Below, piece by piece: positions 16,502-26,167 of a DNA stretch of 27,040 bases (its first letter is position 1; each line of letters opens with the position of its first letter). This DNA comes from Sphingomonas sp. CCH9-E2 (GTDB taxonomy: Bacteria > Pseudomonadota > Alphaproteobacteria > Sphingomonadales > Sphingomonadaceae): assembly GCF_001557215.1 (NCBI RefSeq), contig NZ_LSJM01000004.1, positions 1 to 27,040 on the forward strand. The letters are read 5' to 3'. The notes under the pieces are model-generated. The model was not told the origin of the DNA. It did no database searches and saw nothing but the letters and a program-made list of their open reading frames with translations. A program made the translations under genes and the position numbers.

Positions 16502-17237
16502 TCCGCGCATAGGATCGCGCGCTGAACGGCAGCGTCACCAGATAGCCGAGGCAGATGGCGGTCAAGGTCTGCCACGGCACCGTCACCAATGCGGCGGCCA
16601 GAATGACGACCACCACCAGCGCCTCGAACCGCACATTGCGCCGCAGCCGCAGCGATTTCCATGAATAGGTCGCGATACTCGACACCATCAGCAGCCCGAC
16701 GAACGCGACCCATGGCGCGACGATCCACGTCGATCGCGCGAGCGGTTCTTCGCTCCACAACCAGACATAGATGGGCAGCATCGCCAGCGCTGCACCTGCA
16801 GGGGCCGGAATACCGGTCAAGAACCCGGCCAGCTTCCGGGGCTGAACCTCGTTATCGAGCTGCGAATTGAACCGCGCGAGGCGCAGCGCGCAGAACACGG
16901 CGTAGAGTAGCGCGACGATCCAGCCGAGCTTGGGCAGGGCGATCAGCGACCAGAGGTAGAGAATCAAGGCCGGCGCGACCCCGAACGAAATCGCATCGGA
17001 CAGGCTGTCGAGCTCGGCCCCGAAACGGCTCTCGGCGCGCACCATCCGCGCAACCTGCCCATCGATACCGTCCAGCGCGCCCGCCAGCATCACCATCAGC
17101 ACCGCGCGCTCCCATTCCTCGCCGATCGCGAAGCGGATGCCGGTCAGGCCCGCGCAGAGCGCCAGCGCCGTCACCGCATTGGGTGCCACCGCCCGCAGCG
17201 GGATGCCCCGCATCTGACGGCGCGGGCGCAAACTCAT
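16446..17237 (-). CDS. pssA: CDP-diacylglycerol-serine O-phosphatidyltransferase
   Basis: PssA makes phosphatidylserine from CDP-diacylglycerol and serine in the inner membrane. The 263-residue protein has about eight membrane spans and the CDP-alcohol phosphatidyltransferase signature DG-QV-AR-x8-G-x3-D-x3-D in the segment [18 protein letters not shown] followed by GAELDSLSD (about residues 54-80). The ATG at 17237 overlaps the psd stop (ATGA) and precedes a basic N-terminus; the frame is open 21 codons further up. The psd neighbour, which uses its product, distinguishes it from phosphatidylglycerophosphate or phosphatidylcholine synthases. The C-terminal tail overlaps the small plus-strand ORF. 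Confidence 0.94.
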   Translation of the reverse strand: MSLRPRRQMRGIPLRAVAPNAVTALALCAGLTGIRFAIGEEWERAVLMVMLAGALDGIDGQVARMVRAESRFGAELDSLSDAISFGVAPALILYLWSLIALPKLGWIVALLYAVFCALRLARFNSQLDNEVQPRKLAGFLTGIPAPAGAALAMLPIYVWLWSEEPLARSTWIVAPWVAFVGLLMVSSIATYSWKSLRLRRNVRFEALVVVVILAAALVTVPWQTLTAICLGYLVTLPFSARSYARTMPQPAAGSRSGGAPPAA

Positions 17238-17965
17238 TGCGCGACGCCCTGCGCCGGAGCGCCACCCTTCAGGCCGACCAGCGTCTCGCCAGCCAGGCAA
17301 CGCTGCCCCAGCGCGACCTGCGGCGCATAATCGTCGGGCAGAAATACATCGACGCGGCTGCCAAAGCGGATCAGGCCGAAACGCTGACCCGCGGCGACGA
17401 TGTCGCCCGGCTTGACGAAGGTCACGATACGCCGCGCGACCAACCCGGCGATCTGGGTGAAGCCGACGCGCGTGCCGTCATGCGTTTCCATGACGAAATG
17501 CTGGCGCTCATTCTCCTCGCTCGCCTTGTCGAGGTCGGCGTTGAGAAATTTTCCGGCGATATACACGACCTGACGGATCGTGCCGGCCATCGGGGTGCGG
17601 TTGATATGGACGTCGAACACGGACATGAAGATCGAAACGCGCACCCGCGTCGCTTCGTTCAATCCCTCCGGCCCGGCGATTTCGCGCGGCACCGACACGC
17701 GCTCGATCATCGTGACCAGGCCATCTGCGGGCGAGATGATCATCCCCTCCCCCTGCGGCGTCACACGGATCGGGTCGCGGAAGAACGCGGCGACCCAGAT
17801 GGTCAGGCCGATCAGCGCAAAGCCGAGCTCGTCCCAGATCGCGAACAGGAACAGGATGGTGATCGCAGCGGAGATCAGGACATATTTGCGGCCCTCGGGA
17901 TGGACCGAGGGAAAGCGCCACTTGACGGTGTTGGTGACGACGGGCGGGGTTTCGAGTGAGGACAT
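17234..17965 (-). CDS. psd: Phosphatidylserine decarboxylase proenzyme
   Basis: Psd decarboxylates phosphatidylserine to phosphatidylethanolamine. It self-cleaves at a serine to form a pyruvoyl cofactor. The 243-residue protein is the short form. It has a hydrophobic N-terminal membrane segment (about 29-63), the motif [15 protein letters not shown], the [13 protein letters not shown] region and the self-cleavage site [10 protein letters not shown] near the C-terminus (Ser203). The frame is open far upstream into icd antisense sequence, so I took the ATG at 17965, which gives family length. A promoter-like pair ends 7 nt before it. It forms a two-gene operon with pssA. Confidence 0.95.
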   Translation of the reverse strand: MSSLETPPVVTNTVKWRFPSVHPEGRKYVLISAAITILFLFAIWDELGFALIGLTIWVAAFFRDPIRVTPQGEGMIISPADGLVTMIERVSVPREIAGPEGLNEATRVRVSIFMSVFDVHINRTPMAGTIRQVVYIAGKFLNADLDKASEENERQHFVMETHDGTRVGFTQIAGLVARRIVTFVKPGDIVAAGQRFGLIRFGSRVDVFLPDDYAPQVALGQRCLAGETLVGLKGGAPAQGVAQ

Positions 17966-17972
17966 GAACGCG

Positions 17973-18001
17973 GGTCTAGCTGTGCCATCCCCGCAACACA
18001 A
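17973..18001 (-). promoter_or_regulatory. Candidate psd-pssA promoter, near-leaderless
   Basis: The minus strand has TTGTGT (18001-17996), 17 nt, TAGACC (17978-17973), then only 7 nt before the psd ATG. There is no Shine-Dalgarno sequence in that gap, so the transcript may start at or next to the ATG. Confidence 0.42.
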
Positions 18002-18040
18002 TCCTGCGCGGTGCGCGGCGATACCGGTGTCTGCCATAGC

Positions 18041-18069
18041 TTGATCGCGCGCGCGCTTGCTCCTAGACG
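18041..18069 (+). promoter_or_regulatory. Candidate icd promoter
   Basis: TTGATC (18041-18046), a 17-nt GC-alternating spacer and TAGACG (18064-18069) precede icd. This predicts a leader of about 37-40 nt that includes the AGGAAAG ribosome-binding site. It is divergent to the psd promoter, with about 40 bp between the two -35 boxes. Confidence 0.38.
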
Positions 18070-18112
18070 CTCGGCCAAACCCTTCCTCCCGGACAGAAAC
18101 AGGAAAGCGAGC

Positions 18113-19336
18113 ATGGCGAAGATCAAGGTCAAAAATCCGGTCGTCGAGATCGACGGCGACGAAATGACGCGGATCATCTGGGAATGGATCCGCGAGCGCC
18201 TGATCAAGCCCTATCTCGACATTGACCTGAAATACTACGACCTCAGCGTCGAGAAGCGCGACGAGACCAACGACCAGATTACGGTCGATGCCGCCAACGC
18301 GATCAAGGAATATGGCGTCGGCGTGAAGTGCGCGACGATCACCCCGGACGAGCAGCGCGTCGAGGAATTCAACCTCAAGGAAATGTGGAAGTCGCCCAAC
18401 GGCACGATCCGCAACATCCTGGGCGGCGTGGTGTTCCGCGAACCGATCGTGATCAGCAACGTCCCGCGCCTGATCCCGGGCTGGACCAAGCCGATCGTCG
18501 TCGGCCGTCACGCGTTCGGCGACCAGTATCGCGCGACCGACTTCAAGGTGCCGGGTGCTGGCAAGCTGCGCCTCGTGTTCGAGGGCGCCGACGGTCAGGT
18601 CATCGACCGCGAAGTGTTCAACTTCCCCGGCTCGGGCGTCGCGATGGCGATGTACAACCTCGACGATTCGATCCGCGATTTCGCGCGCGCATCGTTCAAC
18701 TACGGCCTCAACCTCGGCTGGCCGGTGTATCTGTCGACCAAGAACACGATCCTCAAGGCCTATGACGGCCGCTTCAAGGACCTGTTCCAGGAAGTGTTCG
18801 AGACCGAAGGCTTTGCCGAAAAGTTCAAGGACGCCGGCATCGTCTATGAGCACCGCCTGATCGACGACATGGTCGCCTCCGCGCTCAAGTGGAGCGGCGA
18901 GTTCGTGTGGGCGTGCAAGAATTATGACGGCGACGTGCAGTCGGATCAGGTCGCGCAGGGCTTCGGTTCGCTCGGCCTGATGACCTCGGTGCTGCTCTCG
19001 CCCGACGGCAAGACGGTCGAGGCCGAGGCGGCGCACGGCACCGTCACCCGCCACTATCGCCAGCATCAGCAGGGCAAGGCGACGTCGACCAACCCGATCG
19101 CGTCGATCTTCGCGTGGACCGGCGGCCTCAAATTCCGCGGTAAGTTCGATGACACGCCGGAAGTCACCAAGTTCGCCGAGACGCTGGAGCGCGTGTGCAT
19201 CGCCACCGTCGAAAGCGGCAAGATGACCAAGGACCTCGCGCTGCTGATCGGTCCGGACCAGCCGTGGATGACGACCGAGCAGTTCTTCGAGGCGATCCGC
19301 CAGAACCTCGAAACCGAAATGGCCAGCTGGGCGTAA
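18113..19336 (+). CDS. icd: NADP-dependent isocitrate dehydrogenase
   Basis: This enzyme oxidatively decarboxylates isocitrate to 2-oxoglutarate in the TCA cycle and makes NADPH. The 407-residue protein is the homodimeric type II class found in eukaryotes and many alphaproteobacteria, not the E. coli type. It starts [20 protein letters not shown] and has [30 protein letters not shown] and [14 protein letters not shown]. It also has the family signature [20 protein letters not shown], whose aspartates bind the divalent metal, and the NADP-binding region [13 protein letters not shown]. The ATG at 18113 follows AGGAAAG; the frame is open 34 codons upstream. It ends in a clear terminator. Confidence 0.97.
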   Translation: MAKIKVKNPVVEIDGDEMTRIIWEWIRERLIKPYLDIDLKYYDLSVEKRDETNDQITVDAANAIKEYGVGVKCATITPDEQRVEEFNLKEMWKSPNGTIRNILGGVVFREPIVISNVPRLIPGWTKPIVVGRHAFGDQYRATDFKVPGAGKLRLVFEGADGQVIDREVFNFPGSGVAMAMYNLDDSIRDFARASFNYGLNLGWPVYLSTKNTILKAYDGRFKDLFQEVFETEGFAEKFKDAGIVYEHRLIDDMVASALKWSGEFVWACKNYDGDVQSDQVAQGFGSLGLMTSVLLSPDGKTVEAEAAHGTVTRHYRQHQQGKATSTNPIASIFAWTGGLKFRGKFDDTPEVTKFAETLERVCIATVESGKMTKDLALLIGPDQPWMTTEQFFEAIRQNLETEMASWA

Positions 19337-19360
19337 GCCCCGCCGCCACCGGCAACAGAA

Positions 19361-19392
19361 AGGGCCGCGTTCGGCAGGGGACGCGGCCTTTT
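19361..19392 (+). terminator. Intrinsic terminator after icd
   Basis: GGCCGCGT (19363-19370) pairs perfectly with ACGCGGCC (19381-19388) around a 10-nt loop, followed by TTTT. It lies 24 nt past the icd stop. Confidence 0.85.
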
Positions 19393-19441
19393 CATTGCCA
19401 GCAATACAAGCGGGTTCACTTTACTGCATCGCACAAGGGCG

Positions 19442-19471
19442 GTGACAAATCGTTTCGCCGCCCGCTAGGGT
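19442..19471 (+). promoter_or_regulatory. Candidate promoter of the antiporter gene
   Basis: GTGACA (19442-19447), 18 nt, TAGGGT (19466-19471) ends 6 nt before the ATG. The AGGG inside the -10 could instead be a ribosome-binding site, since it has 7-nt spacing, so the reading is ambiguous. Confidence 0.3.
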
Positions 19472-19477
19472 GCGTTC

Positions 19478-21256
19478 ATGGCTCTCGACCTGTCCAATAA
19501 CGGTTTCAGCGACGCGCTGGTGATCCTTGGCGCGGCGGGGATCGTCATCCCGGCCTTCACCCGTTTCCGGATCAGCCCGGTGATCGGCTTCATCCTGGTC
19601 GGTGCCTTGGTCGGTCCGGCGGGGCTGGGCCAATTGGTCGAGGCATTCCCTTGGCTATTCTACTTCACCATTTCCGACCCGGAGTCGATCGAGCCCTTTG
19701 CCGAATTTGGCATCATCCTGCTGCTCTTCTCGATCGGCCTCGAACTTTCGTTCAAGCGCTTATGGACGATGCGCGGCCTCGTCTTCGGCGTCGGGGCGGC
19801 CGAACTGCTCGGCGCAGCCACGCTGATCGCGGTCGGCCTCTATGTCATGGGCCAGCCCTGGTCGGGCGCGCTCGGGCTCGGCCTCGCGCTCGCGCTATCG
19901 TCCACCGCTTTGGTGTTGCCGATTGCCGGGACGACCAGCGCGGTCGGCAAGTCCGCATTCGCCATGCTGTTGTTCGAGGATCTGGCGCTGGTGCCGATCG
20001 TCTTCCTGCTCGGCGCGCTGGCGCCGGCGGCGGGCGATGCCGGCCTTGGCGATTTCATGATGACGCTGCTGCGCGGCGGCGTGGTGGTCGCGCTGCTGTT
20101 CCTGGGCGGCCGCTTCTTCCTGCCCCGGCTGTTCGCTCAGGCCGCACGGACCAAGTCGCCCGAACTGTTCCTCGCCGCCAGCCTGCTGGTCGTGATCGTC
20201 GCCAGCCTTGCCACCACCGTCGTCGGACTGTCGCCGATCGTCGGCGCGCTGCTCGCCGGGCTGCTGATTGCCGAGACCGATTACCACAGCGAGGTCGAGG
20301 TTATCACCGCCCCGTTCAAGGGGCTGGCGCTCGGCGTGTTCCTGATCACCGTCGGCATGCGGCTCGACCTGCGCATGATCGTGCAGGACTGGGCGCTGTT
20401 GCTCGCCGCGATCATCGGCGTGATGGCGATCAAGGTCGGCGTCACCATGGCGCTGCTCAAGCTGTCGGGCGCGCGCACCGGCACCGCGGCGGAGGCCGGG
20501 GTGCTGATGGCGAGCCCGTCGGAAACCACGCTGATCGTGCTGGGCGTCGCCGCCGCCGCTGGGCTGATCCAGCCTTCCACGGCAGCGTTCTGGACGACCG
20601 TCACCGCGATCGGACTGACCATCACCCCGCTGCTCGCCCAAGCGGGCCGCTTTGCGTCGCGCAAGATCGAGGAGCGCGACGGCGTGCGCAGCGACGCGAG
20701 CGCGGAAGAGGTCGTCCCCGGCGGGACCGTGATCATCGGCTTTGGCCGAGTCGGGCGCACCGTCGCCGACATGCTGCGCGCGCACGACAAACCCTATGTC
20801 GCGGTCGACGCCGACATCGACGGCGTGGCCGCGGCCCGGCGCGAGGGGTATAGCGTCATATTCGGCGATGTCGCCCGCGCCGAACTGGTTGATCGCCTGC
20901 GCCTCGGCCATGCCAAGGCACTGATCCTGACGATGGACGATCCCGTGCTGACGGTGCGCTTGACCCGCCGGGTGCGCAGCTGGGTCCCGCACATCCCGAT
21001 CATCGCCCGCGCCCGCGACGCCGCGCACGCCGCCGAGTTGTACAAGGCCGGCGCGACCGATGCGGTGCCGGAGACGCTGGAGAGCTCGCTGCAATTGTCA
21101 GAGGCCGCACTGGTCGACCTCGGCGTAGCGGTCGGCCCGGTGATCGCGTCGATCCACGAAAAGCGCGACGAGATGCGCAAGGCAATCAAGGAAGCCGCCG
21201 GCCTGGAGCGCGAACCGCGCATCCGGCGGGTGCGCAAGGGTGAAGTCGAGGCCTGA
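19478..21256 (+). CDS. CPA2-family monovalent cation:proton antiporter with RCK (TrkA-N) domain
   Basis: This is a Kef-type inner-membrane antiporter, expected to exchange K+ or Na+ for protons in pH and ion homeostasis. The 592-residue protein has about 12 membrane spans (residues 10-395). Typical CPA2 segments include FRISPVIGFILVGALVGP, FAEFGIILLLFSIGLELSF, ALSSTALVLP, FEDLALVP and SPIVGALLAGLLIAETDY. A cytoplasmic RCK_N domain begins at TVIIGFGRVGRTVADML (about 417) with an acidic strand end (YVAVDADI), the form that binds NAD(H) or a nucleotide, and runs to about 530. A basic tail follows. No KefF/KefG ancillary subunit gene is adjacent. Whether it is glutathione-gated like KefB/KefC cannot be told from sequence. 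Confidence 0.9.
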   Translation: MALDLSNNGFSDALVILGAAGIVIPAFTRFRISPVIGFILVGALVGPAGLGQLVEAFPWLFYFTISDPESIEPFAEFGIILLLFSIGLELSFKRLWTMRGLVFGVGAAELLGAATLIAVGLYVMGQPWSGALGLGLALALSSTALVLPIAGTTSAVGKSAFAMLLFEDLALVPIVFLLGALAPAAGDAGLGDFMMTLLRGGVVVALLFLGGRFFLPRLFAQAARTKSPELFLAASLLVVIVASLATTVVGLSPIVGALLAGLLIAETDYHSEVEVITAPFKGLALGVFLITVGMRLDLRMIVQDWALLLAAIIGVMAIKVGVTMALLKLSGARTGTAAEAGVLMASPSETTLIVLGVAAAAGLIQPSTAAFWTTVTAIGLTITPLLAQAGRFASRKIEERDGVRSDASAEEVVPGGTVIIGFGRVGRTVADMLRAHDKPYVAVDADIDGVAAARREGYSVIFGDVARAELVDRLRLGHAKALILTMDDPVLTVRLTRRVRSWVPHIPIIARARDAAHAAELYKAGATDAVPETLESSLQLSEAALVDLGVAVGPVIASIHEKRDEMRKAIKEAAGLEREPRIRRVRKGEVEA

Positions 21257-21262
21257 GCGCCC

Positions 21263-23089
21263 CTACCCCATTCGCGCCCGCACCACGCGCTTCAGCACGT
21301 CGAGCGGCATCGCGCCCTTACGCAGCACCTCGTGGAACTGGCGCGGATCCCAGCCCGCCCCGGCCTTTGCCTTGGCTTCGTCGCGGAGCTCGACCCACAC
21401 GGTATGCCCGATCTTGTAGCTGCATGCCTGGCCGGGCCAGACGGTGTAGCGGTCGATCTCACCCTGGCTGCGGCCGCGCGCGATGCCGGTGGTGGCGATC
21501 AGGAAATCGGTCGCCCTCTCGCGGCTCCAGCGCTTGGCGTGCATGCCGCTGTCGACGACTAGCCGCGTGGCGCGGAACAGCAGGGACTGGAGATAGCCGA
21601 CCTGCCCCAGCGGGTCGCCGTCATACATGCCCATCTCGTCCGCCAGCTGCTCGGTATAGAGCGCCCAGCCCTCGCTATAACCGCTAAAGCCCCCGCGGCG
21701 GCGGATCAGCGGAATATCCTGCGATTCGAGAGCGAGCATCACCTGCAAATGATGTCCCGGCACCGCCTCATGATAGCTCAGCGTCGCCAGCCCGAACTTC
21801 GGCCGGTCGAACGTGTCGCGCAGGTTGATGTAGTAGATGCCCGGCCGCGAGCCATCCAGCGTCGCCGCCTGATAATAGCCGCCCGGCGCACCCGCCTGGA
21901 TCGCGGGCGGCACGCGCCGCACCTCGACCGGGGCCTTGGGCAGGGTCGCGAACTGTTCGGGCAGGCGTTTTTCCATCGCCCGCACCTGCGCCCGCAGCGC
22001 TTCCAGCAGCGCCTCACGGCCGGGATCGGTATTCGGAAACAGCTGATCGGGCCGCTCGTTCAGCGCGACCAGACGCGCGCCGACCGTGCCGTCGCGCATC
22101 CCCTGTGCCTTCAGGATCGCGTCGATCCGCCCGCTGATCTCGGCGACCTGCTCCAGCCCGATGCGGTGGATCTCGTCACCCGAAAGCCGCGTTGTCGTCG
22201 CGGCCTCCGCCGCTGCGGTGTAATAGGCCTCGCCATCGGGCAGCCGCCACACGCCCGCATCATGCACCGCACGCGCGCGCAGCTCGGTGACCAACGCCCG
22301 CTGGCGGTCGATCGCGGGGAACAGCTTGTCCGCGACGATCTTCTCCGCCTGCGCCCCGCGTTCCGGCGGCAGCTTCGCCGCTTCCAGCTTCGCCTTGTAC
22401 CCGGTGACCAGCCCGAACGCGCCCGGTGCCTTGTCCCGCAGCGCGGCAAACTGCTTCAGCGTCGTGTCGAGCACATAGTCCGGCGCGAACACCCCGCGCG
22501 CGGCGTCGGCGCGCTGGCGCTCGCTTTCCTGATCCAGCACCGTGGCAAATGCCTCAAGCCGCGAGAGATAGGCATCGGCATCGACGGCGTCGCGCACGCG
22601 GTGCTGATTGTCCAGAAAGTCCGGCACATCCTGATAGGCGCCGGTCAGCTGGCTCAGCCGGTAGGGCGCATAGCGCCCACCCGCCGAGCCATAGGCAAAG
22701 CGCTCACGCCCGGCGATGCTGCGCTCGAGCTGATAGGTGACGATGTCATAGTCGAGCCGGGCATTCTCCCCCAGCGTCGCCGGATCGATGGCCCGGATCG
22801 CAGCCAGCTCCCGCTTCGCGCGCGCCAGGTCACGCGACTCATCCGCCGCGCTTCGCCCCGACAGCTGGGACTTCAACGCCGCATTCTTGCCGGTGTCGAG
22901 GCCGAGCGACGTCGCCCCTTCCGGACTTTCGATCAAGCGATCGTTGAAAATCCGGTCGAGCAAAATGCGCAGCGCCGCGTCGCCCGATCCGGTGGTCGCC
23001 CCAGCCGCCGCGCGGGCGGCAGCGGGGATGCTGCTGGCCAGCGCTGCCGCGCCGATGGACCGAACGAACGAACGGCGGCGCAAGGTCAT
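21263..23089 (-). CDS. DUF885 family putative metallopeptidase, Tat-exported
   Basis: This is a 608-residue exported protein. The N-terminus MTLRRRSFVRSIGAAALASS carries a twin-arginine-like motif (RRSFVR) and a hydrophobic stretch ending AAARAAA, so Tat export to the periplasm is likely. The helical body belongs to the DUF885 family, which is related to zinc peptidases. It has a HEAVPGHH motif near residues 440-447, where the two histidines and glutamate should bind and activate zinc, and a downstream GYSEGWALYTEQL glutamate near 475. The substrate is unknown. I chose the ATG at 23089, 86 codons inside the frame, because the upstream part overlaps the preceding small gene. It lies 19 nt after that gene, so it is likely co-transcribed with alaS. 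Confidence 0.9.
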   Translation of the reverse strand: MTLRRRSFVRSIGAAALASSIPAAARAAAGATTGSGDAALRILLDRIFNDRLIESPEGATSLGLDTGKNAALKSQLSGRSAADESRDLARAKRELAAIRAIDPATLGENARLDYDIVTYQLERSIAGRERFAYGSAGGRYAPYRLSQLTGAYQDVPDFLDNQHRVRDAVDADAYLSRLEAFATVLDQESERQRADAARGVFAPDYVLDTTLKQFAALRDKAPGAFGLVTGYKAKLEAAKLPPERGAQAEKIVADKLFPAIDRQRALVTELRARAVHDAGVWRLPDGEAYYTAAAEAATTTRLSGDEIHRIGLEQVAEISGRIDAILKAQGMRDGTVGARLVALNERPDQLFPNTDPGREALLEALRAQVRAMEKRLPEQFATLPKAPVEVRRVPPAIQAGAPGGYYQAATLDGSRPGIYYINLRDTFDRPKFGLATLSYHEAVPGHHLQVMLALESQDIPLIRRRGGFSGYSEGWALYTEQLADEMGMYDGDPLGQVGYLQSLLFRATRLVVDSGMHAKRWSRERATDFLIATTGIARGRSQGEIDRYTVWPGQACSYKIGHTVWVELRDEAKAKAGAGWDPRQFHEVLRKGAMPLDVLKRVVRARMG

Positions 23090-23108
23090 GGGCAATCCTG
23101 TGTTGAGT

Positions 23109-23504
23109 TCAGTCCTGAACGGCGGGAACGCGCGCCACACATGCGGCCAGCGCGGACGTCGCAGCACCATCCTGCGCGCGCAGCCGCTGCTCCGCGCCAC
23201 CCGATGCGGCGCTCGCCTCGGCCTCCACGGCCCGCGCAGTCTTGCCCGCGGCGCGCCCGGCATCGGCAGCCGCCATGCTCCAGAAGATTTGGTGGTCGAA
23301 CAGCACCGATTCCTGCGGCGTACCCTTGCCGATACGCGCCGCAGCACTGGTGAGCGCGGCGCAGTTAAGCGCCTCGGGATAGGGGGGCAATTTGCCCTGC
23401 GCCGTTGCGGCGGGGGCGGCGATGAGGGCCGTTGCGATTGCGGCGGCCTTCAGAACATGATCACGCAGTTGCTTTCTCCTCGGCAAGCGCCGTCTTGACT
23501 GCAT
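23109..23504 (-). CDS. Small secreted alanine-rich protein, start uncertain
   Basis: The mature part is clear: a hydrophobic signal segment ([20 protein letters not shown]), then an Ala-rich region with two cysteines ([14 protein letters not shown] and [10 protein letters not shown]) that could pair in the periplasm. No function is recognised. The start is a problem. The only in-frame ATG (23504) lies inside alaS and gives an odd basic leader before the signal peptide. A TTG lies at 23486. A CTG at 23468 has AGGAG 7 nt upstream. A GTG overlapping the alaS stop as GTGA is out of frame and reads only four codons before a stop. A one-base deletion near the start is therefore possible. It sits between alaS and the DUF885 gene. 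Confidence 0.6.
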   Translation of the reverse strand: MQSRRRLPRRKQLRDHVLKAAAIATALIAAPAATAQGKLPPYPEALNCAALTSAAARIGKGTPQESVLFDHQIFWSMAAADAGRAAGKTARAVEAEASAASGGAEQRLRAQDGAATSALAACVARVPAVQD

Positions 23505-26118
23505 CGATCGCGGCCTGGGCATTGCCGCCCTCGGGGCCGCCACCCTGCGCCATGTCCGGCCGCCCGCCGCCGCCCTGCCCGCCAAGCGCGGCAACGCCAC
23601 GCTTGACCAGTTCGACGGCACTGAAGGTGCCGGTCAGGTCGTCGGTGACACCCACCGCGATCGCTGCACGTCCTTCATTTACCGCGACAAAAGCTACCAC
23701 AGCTGAACCGATCCGGCCTTTCGCCTCGTCGACCGCGCCGCGCAGCGCCTTGGGATCGAGTCCGTCGAGGATCTGGCCGACGAAATTCACGCCGCCGATC
23801 TGCTCGGGACCAGCCGGAGCCGCAGTCCCGCCGCCGCCCATGGCCAGTGCCTTCTTCGCCTCGGCCAGTTCGCGTTCCAGTTTCCGCCGCTCCTCGACCA
23901 GCGCCGCAACGCGCGCGCCGACCTCATCGGGCGACGTCTTGAGTGTCGCCGCCACCTCGCGCAGCTTCGCGTCGCGCTCGTTGAGCCAGGTACGCGCCGC
24001 CTCGCCGGTCAGCGCCTCGATCCGGCGTACACCGCTCGAGACCGCGCTTTCGCTCACGATCTTGAACACCGCGATATCGCCGGTCGCCTTGACGTGCGTA
24101 CCGCCGCACAGCTCGACCGAATAATGTTTGTCGGTCAGGCGGCCCATCGACAGGACGCGCACCTCGTCGCCATACTTCTCGCCGAACAGCGCCAGAGCGC
24201 CCGCTGCGACCGCATCGTCCGGAGTCATCAGCCGGGTGCCGACCGTCTCGTTCGCGCGAATTTCAGCATTCACCTCGGCCTCGATGTCCGCAATCTCCGC
24301 CGCGCTCAGCGCCGAGGGGTGCGAGAAGTCGAAGCGCAGACGATCGGGCGCGACCAGCGACCCCTTTTGCGTCACATGGCCGCCGAGCCGGTTGCGCAGC
24401 GCCGCGTGGAGCAAATGGGTCGCCGAATGGTTGGCGCGGATCGCGTCCCGGCGCGTCACATCGATCGCCAGCTTGACGGTATCGCCGACCTTGATCTCGC
24501 CGCGCGCCAGCGTCGCCTGATGCGCGTGCAGCCGGCCGAGCGGCTTCGACGTGTCGCTGACGATCGCCTCGGCCACGTCGTTGCCGATCGTGCCCGCATC
24601 GCCCATCTGGCCGCCGCTTTCGCCATAGAAGGGCGTCTGGTTGGTGAGGATCGTCACTTCGTCCCCAGCGCCGACGTGGTCGACGCGGACACCGTTCTTG
24701 ACCAGAGCGACGACCTGTCCCTCGCCTTCGGTCGAGCTATAGCCGGTGAATTCGGTGCTCCCCAGTTCCTCGGCGATGTCGAACCATACTTCGTCGCTGG
24801 CCTTGGCACCCGAGCCCTTCCACGCGGCGCGCGCGGCGTCCTTCTGCCGCTTCATCGCCGCGTCGAAGCCGTCGCGGTCAACCTTCATTCCCTGCGGCCG
24901 CAGCGCGTCCTCGGTCAGGTCATAGGGGAAGCCATAGGTGTCATAGAGCTTGAACGCGGTCTCGCCGGACAGGGTATCGCCCTCGTCCATCGTCGCGGTC
25001 GCTTCGTCGAGCAGCTTGAGGCCGTTCGCCAGCGTCTGGCGGAACCGCGTCTCCTCCTGCAGCAACGTCGCCTCGATCAATGGCTGCGCGCGCACCAGTT
25101 CGGGATAGGCGCCGCCCATCTCGGCGACCAAAGCCGGCACCATGCGGTGCATCAACGGCTCCTTCGCGCCCAGGATATGCGCATGGCGCATCGCGCGGCG
25201 CATGATGCGGCGCAGCACATAGCCGCGCCCTTCATTGGCCGGCAGCACGCCGTCGGCGACGAGGAAGCCGGAGGTGCGGATGTGGTCGGCGATCACGCGA
25301 TGGCTCGCCTGATTGTCACCGGTCGTCGCCGATTGCGTCAGCGCCCCGCTCTCGGCGATCAGCGCCTTGAACGTGTCGGTGTCGTAATTGTCGTGCACGC
25401 CCTGCAGCACCGCCGCGATCCGCTCCAGCCCCATGCCGGTGTCGATGCTCGGCTTCGGCAGATCGCCGACGATCTGGTCTGCCTCCTGCACATGCTGCAT
25501 GAAGACGAGGTTCCAGATCTCGACAAAGCGGTCGCCATCCTCTTCCGAGCTGCCCGGAGGACCGCCCCAGATATGGTCGCCATGGTCGTAGAAGATTTCC
25601 GAACACGGCCCGCACGGACCATCCGACCCCATCGCCCAGAAATTGTCCTTGGTCGCGATGCGAATGATCCGCTCCTCGGGCAGCCCAGCGATCTTCTTCC
25701 ACAGCTCGAACGCCTGATCGTCGGTGTGATAGACGGTCGCGGTCAGCTTGTGCGCTGGCAGGCCCCATTCCTTGGTCAGCAGCGTCCAGGCATGCAGGAT
25801 CGCCTGCTCCTTGAAATAATCGCCGAACGAGAAATTCCCGAGCATTTCGAAAAAGGTATGGTGCCGCGCGGTATAGCCGACATTGTCGAGATCGTTATGC
25901 TTGCCGCCCGCGCGCACGCACTTCTGGCTCGACGCCGCCGTGGTATAGGGCCGCGTCTCCAGGCCGGTGAACACGTTCTTGAACGGCACCATGCCCGCAT
26001 TGACGAACATCAGCGTGGGATCGTTATGCGGCACCAGCGGCGCGGACGGAACTCGGGCATGGCCCTGGCCCTCGAAATAGTCGAGGAAGCTGCGGCGGAT
26101 ATCGTTGGTCGAAGTCAT
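23461..26118 (-). CDS. alaS: Alanyl-tRNA synthetase
   Basis: AlaRS charges tRNA-Ala and edits mischarged seryl and glycyl products. The 885-residue protein has the full class II layout. The catalytic core begins [19 protein letters not shown], with [12 protein letters not shown] and the motif region [17 protein letters not shown]. The tRNA-recognition helices follow. The editing domain carries the zinc motif [10 protein letters not shown] (HxxxH, about residue 563) with CGGTH (about 671). A coiled coil ([20 protein letters not shown]) and the C-Ala oligomerisation domain complete it. The ATG start is closely preceded by a promoter-like pair. It is the anchor gene of the alaS-small gene-DUF885 group. 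Confidence 0.98.
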   Translation of the reverse strand: MTSTNDIRRSFLDYFEGQGHARVPSAPLVPHNDPTLMFVNAGMVPFKNVFTGLETRPYTTAASSQKCVRAGGKHNDLDNVGYTARHHTFFEMLGNFSFGDYFKEQAILHAWTLLTKEWGLPAHKLTATVYHTDDQAFELWKKIAGLPEERIIRIATKDNFWAMGSDGPCGPCSEIFYDHGDHIWGGPPGSSEEDGDRFVEIWNLVFMQHVQEADQIVGDLPKPSIDTGMGLERIAAVLQGVHDNYDTDTFKALIAESGALTQSATTGDNQASHRVIADHIRTSGFLVADGVLPANEGRGYVLRRIMRRAMRHAHILGAKEPLMHRMVPALVAEMGGAYPELVRAQPLIEATLLQEETRFRQTLANGLKLLDEATATMDEGDTLSGETAFKLYDTYGFPYDLTEDALRPQGMKVDRDGFDAAMKRQKDAARAAWKGSGAKASDEVWFDIAEELGSTEFTGYSSTEGEGQVVALVKNGVRVDHVGAGDEVTILTNQTPFYGESGGQMGDAGTIGNDVAEAIVSDTSKPLGRLHAHQATLARGEIKVGDTVKLAIDVTRRDAIRANHSATHLLHAALRNRLGGHVTQKGSLVAPDRLRFDFSHPSALSAAEIADIEAEVNAEIRANETVGTRLMTPDDAVAAGALALFGEKYGDEVRVLSMGRLTDKHYSVELCGGTHVKATGDIAVFKIVSESAVSSGVRRIEALTGEAARTWLNERDAKLREVAATLKTSPDEVGARVAALVEERRKLERELAEAKKALAMGGGGTAAPAGPEQIGGVNFVGQILDGLDPKALRGAVDEAKGRIGSAVVAFVAVNEGRAAIAVGVTDDLTGTFSAVELVKRGVAALGGQGGGGRPDMAQGGGPEGGNAQAAIDAVKTALAEEKATA

Positions 26119-26124
26119 TTGCGC

Positions 26125-26153
26125 GACTTAAGCGCGCCGAGGCGTTCGCTCAA
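26125..26153 (-). promoter_or_regulatory. Candidate alaS promoter, near-leaderless
   Basis: The minus strand has TTGAGC (26153-26148), 17 nt, TAAGTC (26130-26125), then GCGCAA and the alaS ATG. A start 7 nt after the -10 box would fall on the A of ATG, and no Shine-Dalgarno sequence is present. Confidence 0.5.
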
Positions 26154-26167
26154 GCGAAACGGTTCGA

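Noticed and set aside
17966..19066. Long upstream extension of the psd frame (to 610 residues) as a fusion protein
   Set aside because: The extra part is antisense to icd, lacks any domain, and psd from 17965 has normal family length with a promoter-like site just upstream.
19895..21094. Minus-strand 399-residue open frame opposite the antiporter
   Set aside because: It is an antisense shadow rich in Gly, Arg, Gln and His; the plus strand has membrane spans and a nucleotide-binding motif.
21749..23353. Plus-strand 534-residue open frame opposite the DUF885 peptidase
   Set aside because: It is an antisense shadow with Arg/Gln/His-rich composition, and the minus-strand frame carries a complete peptidase motif set.
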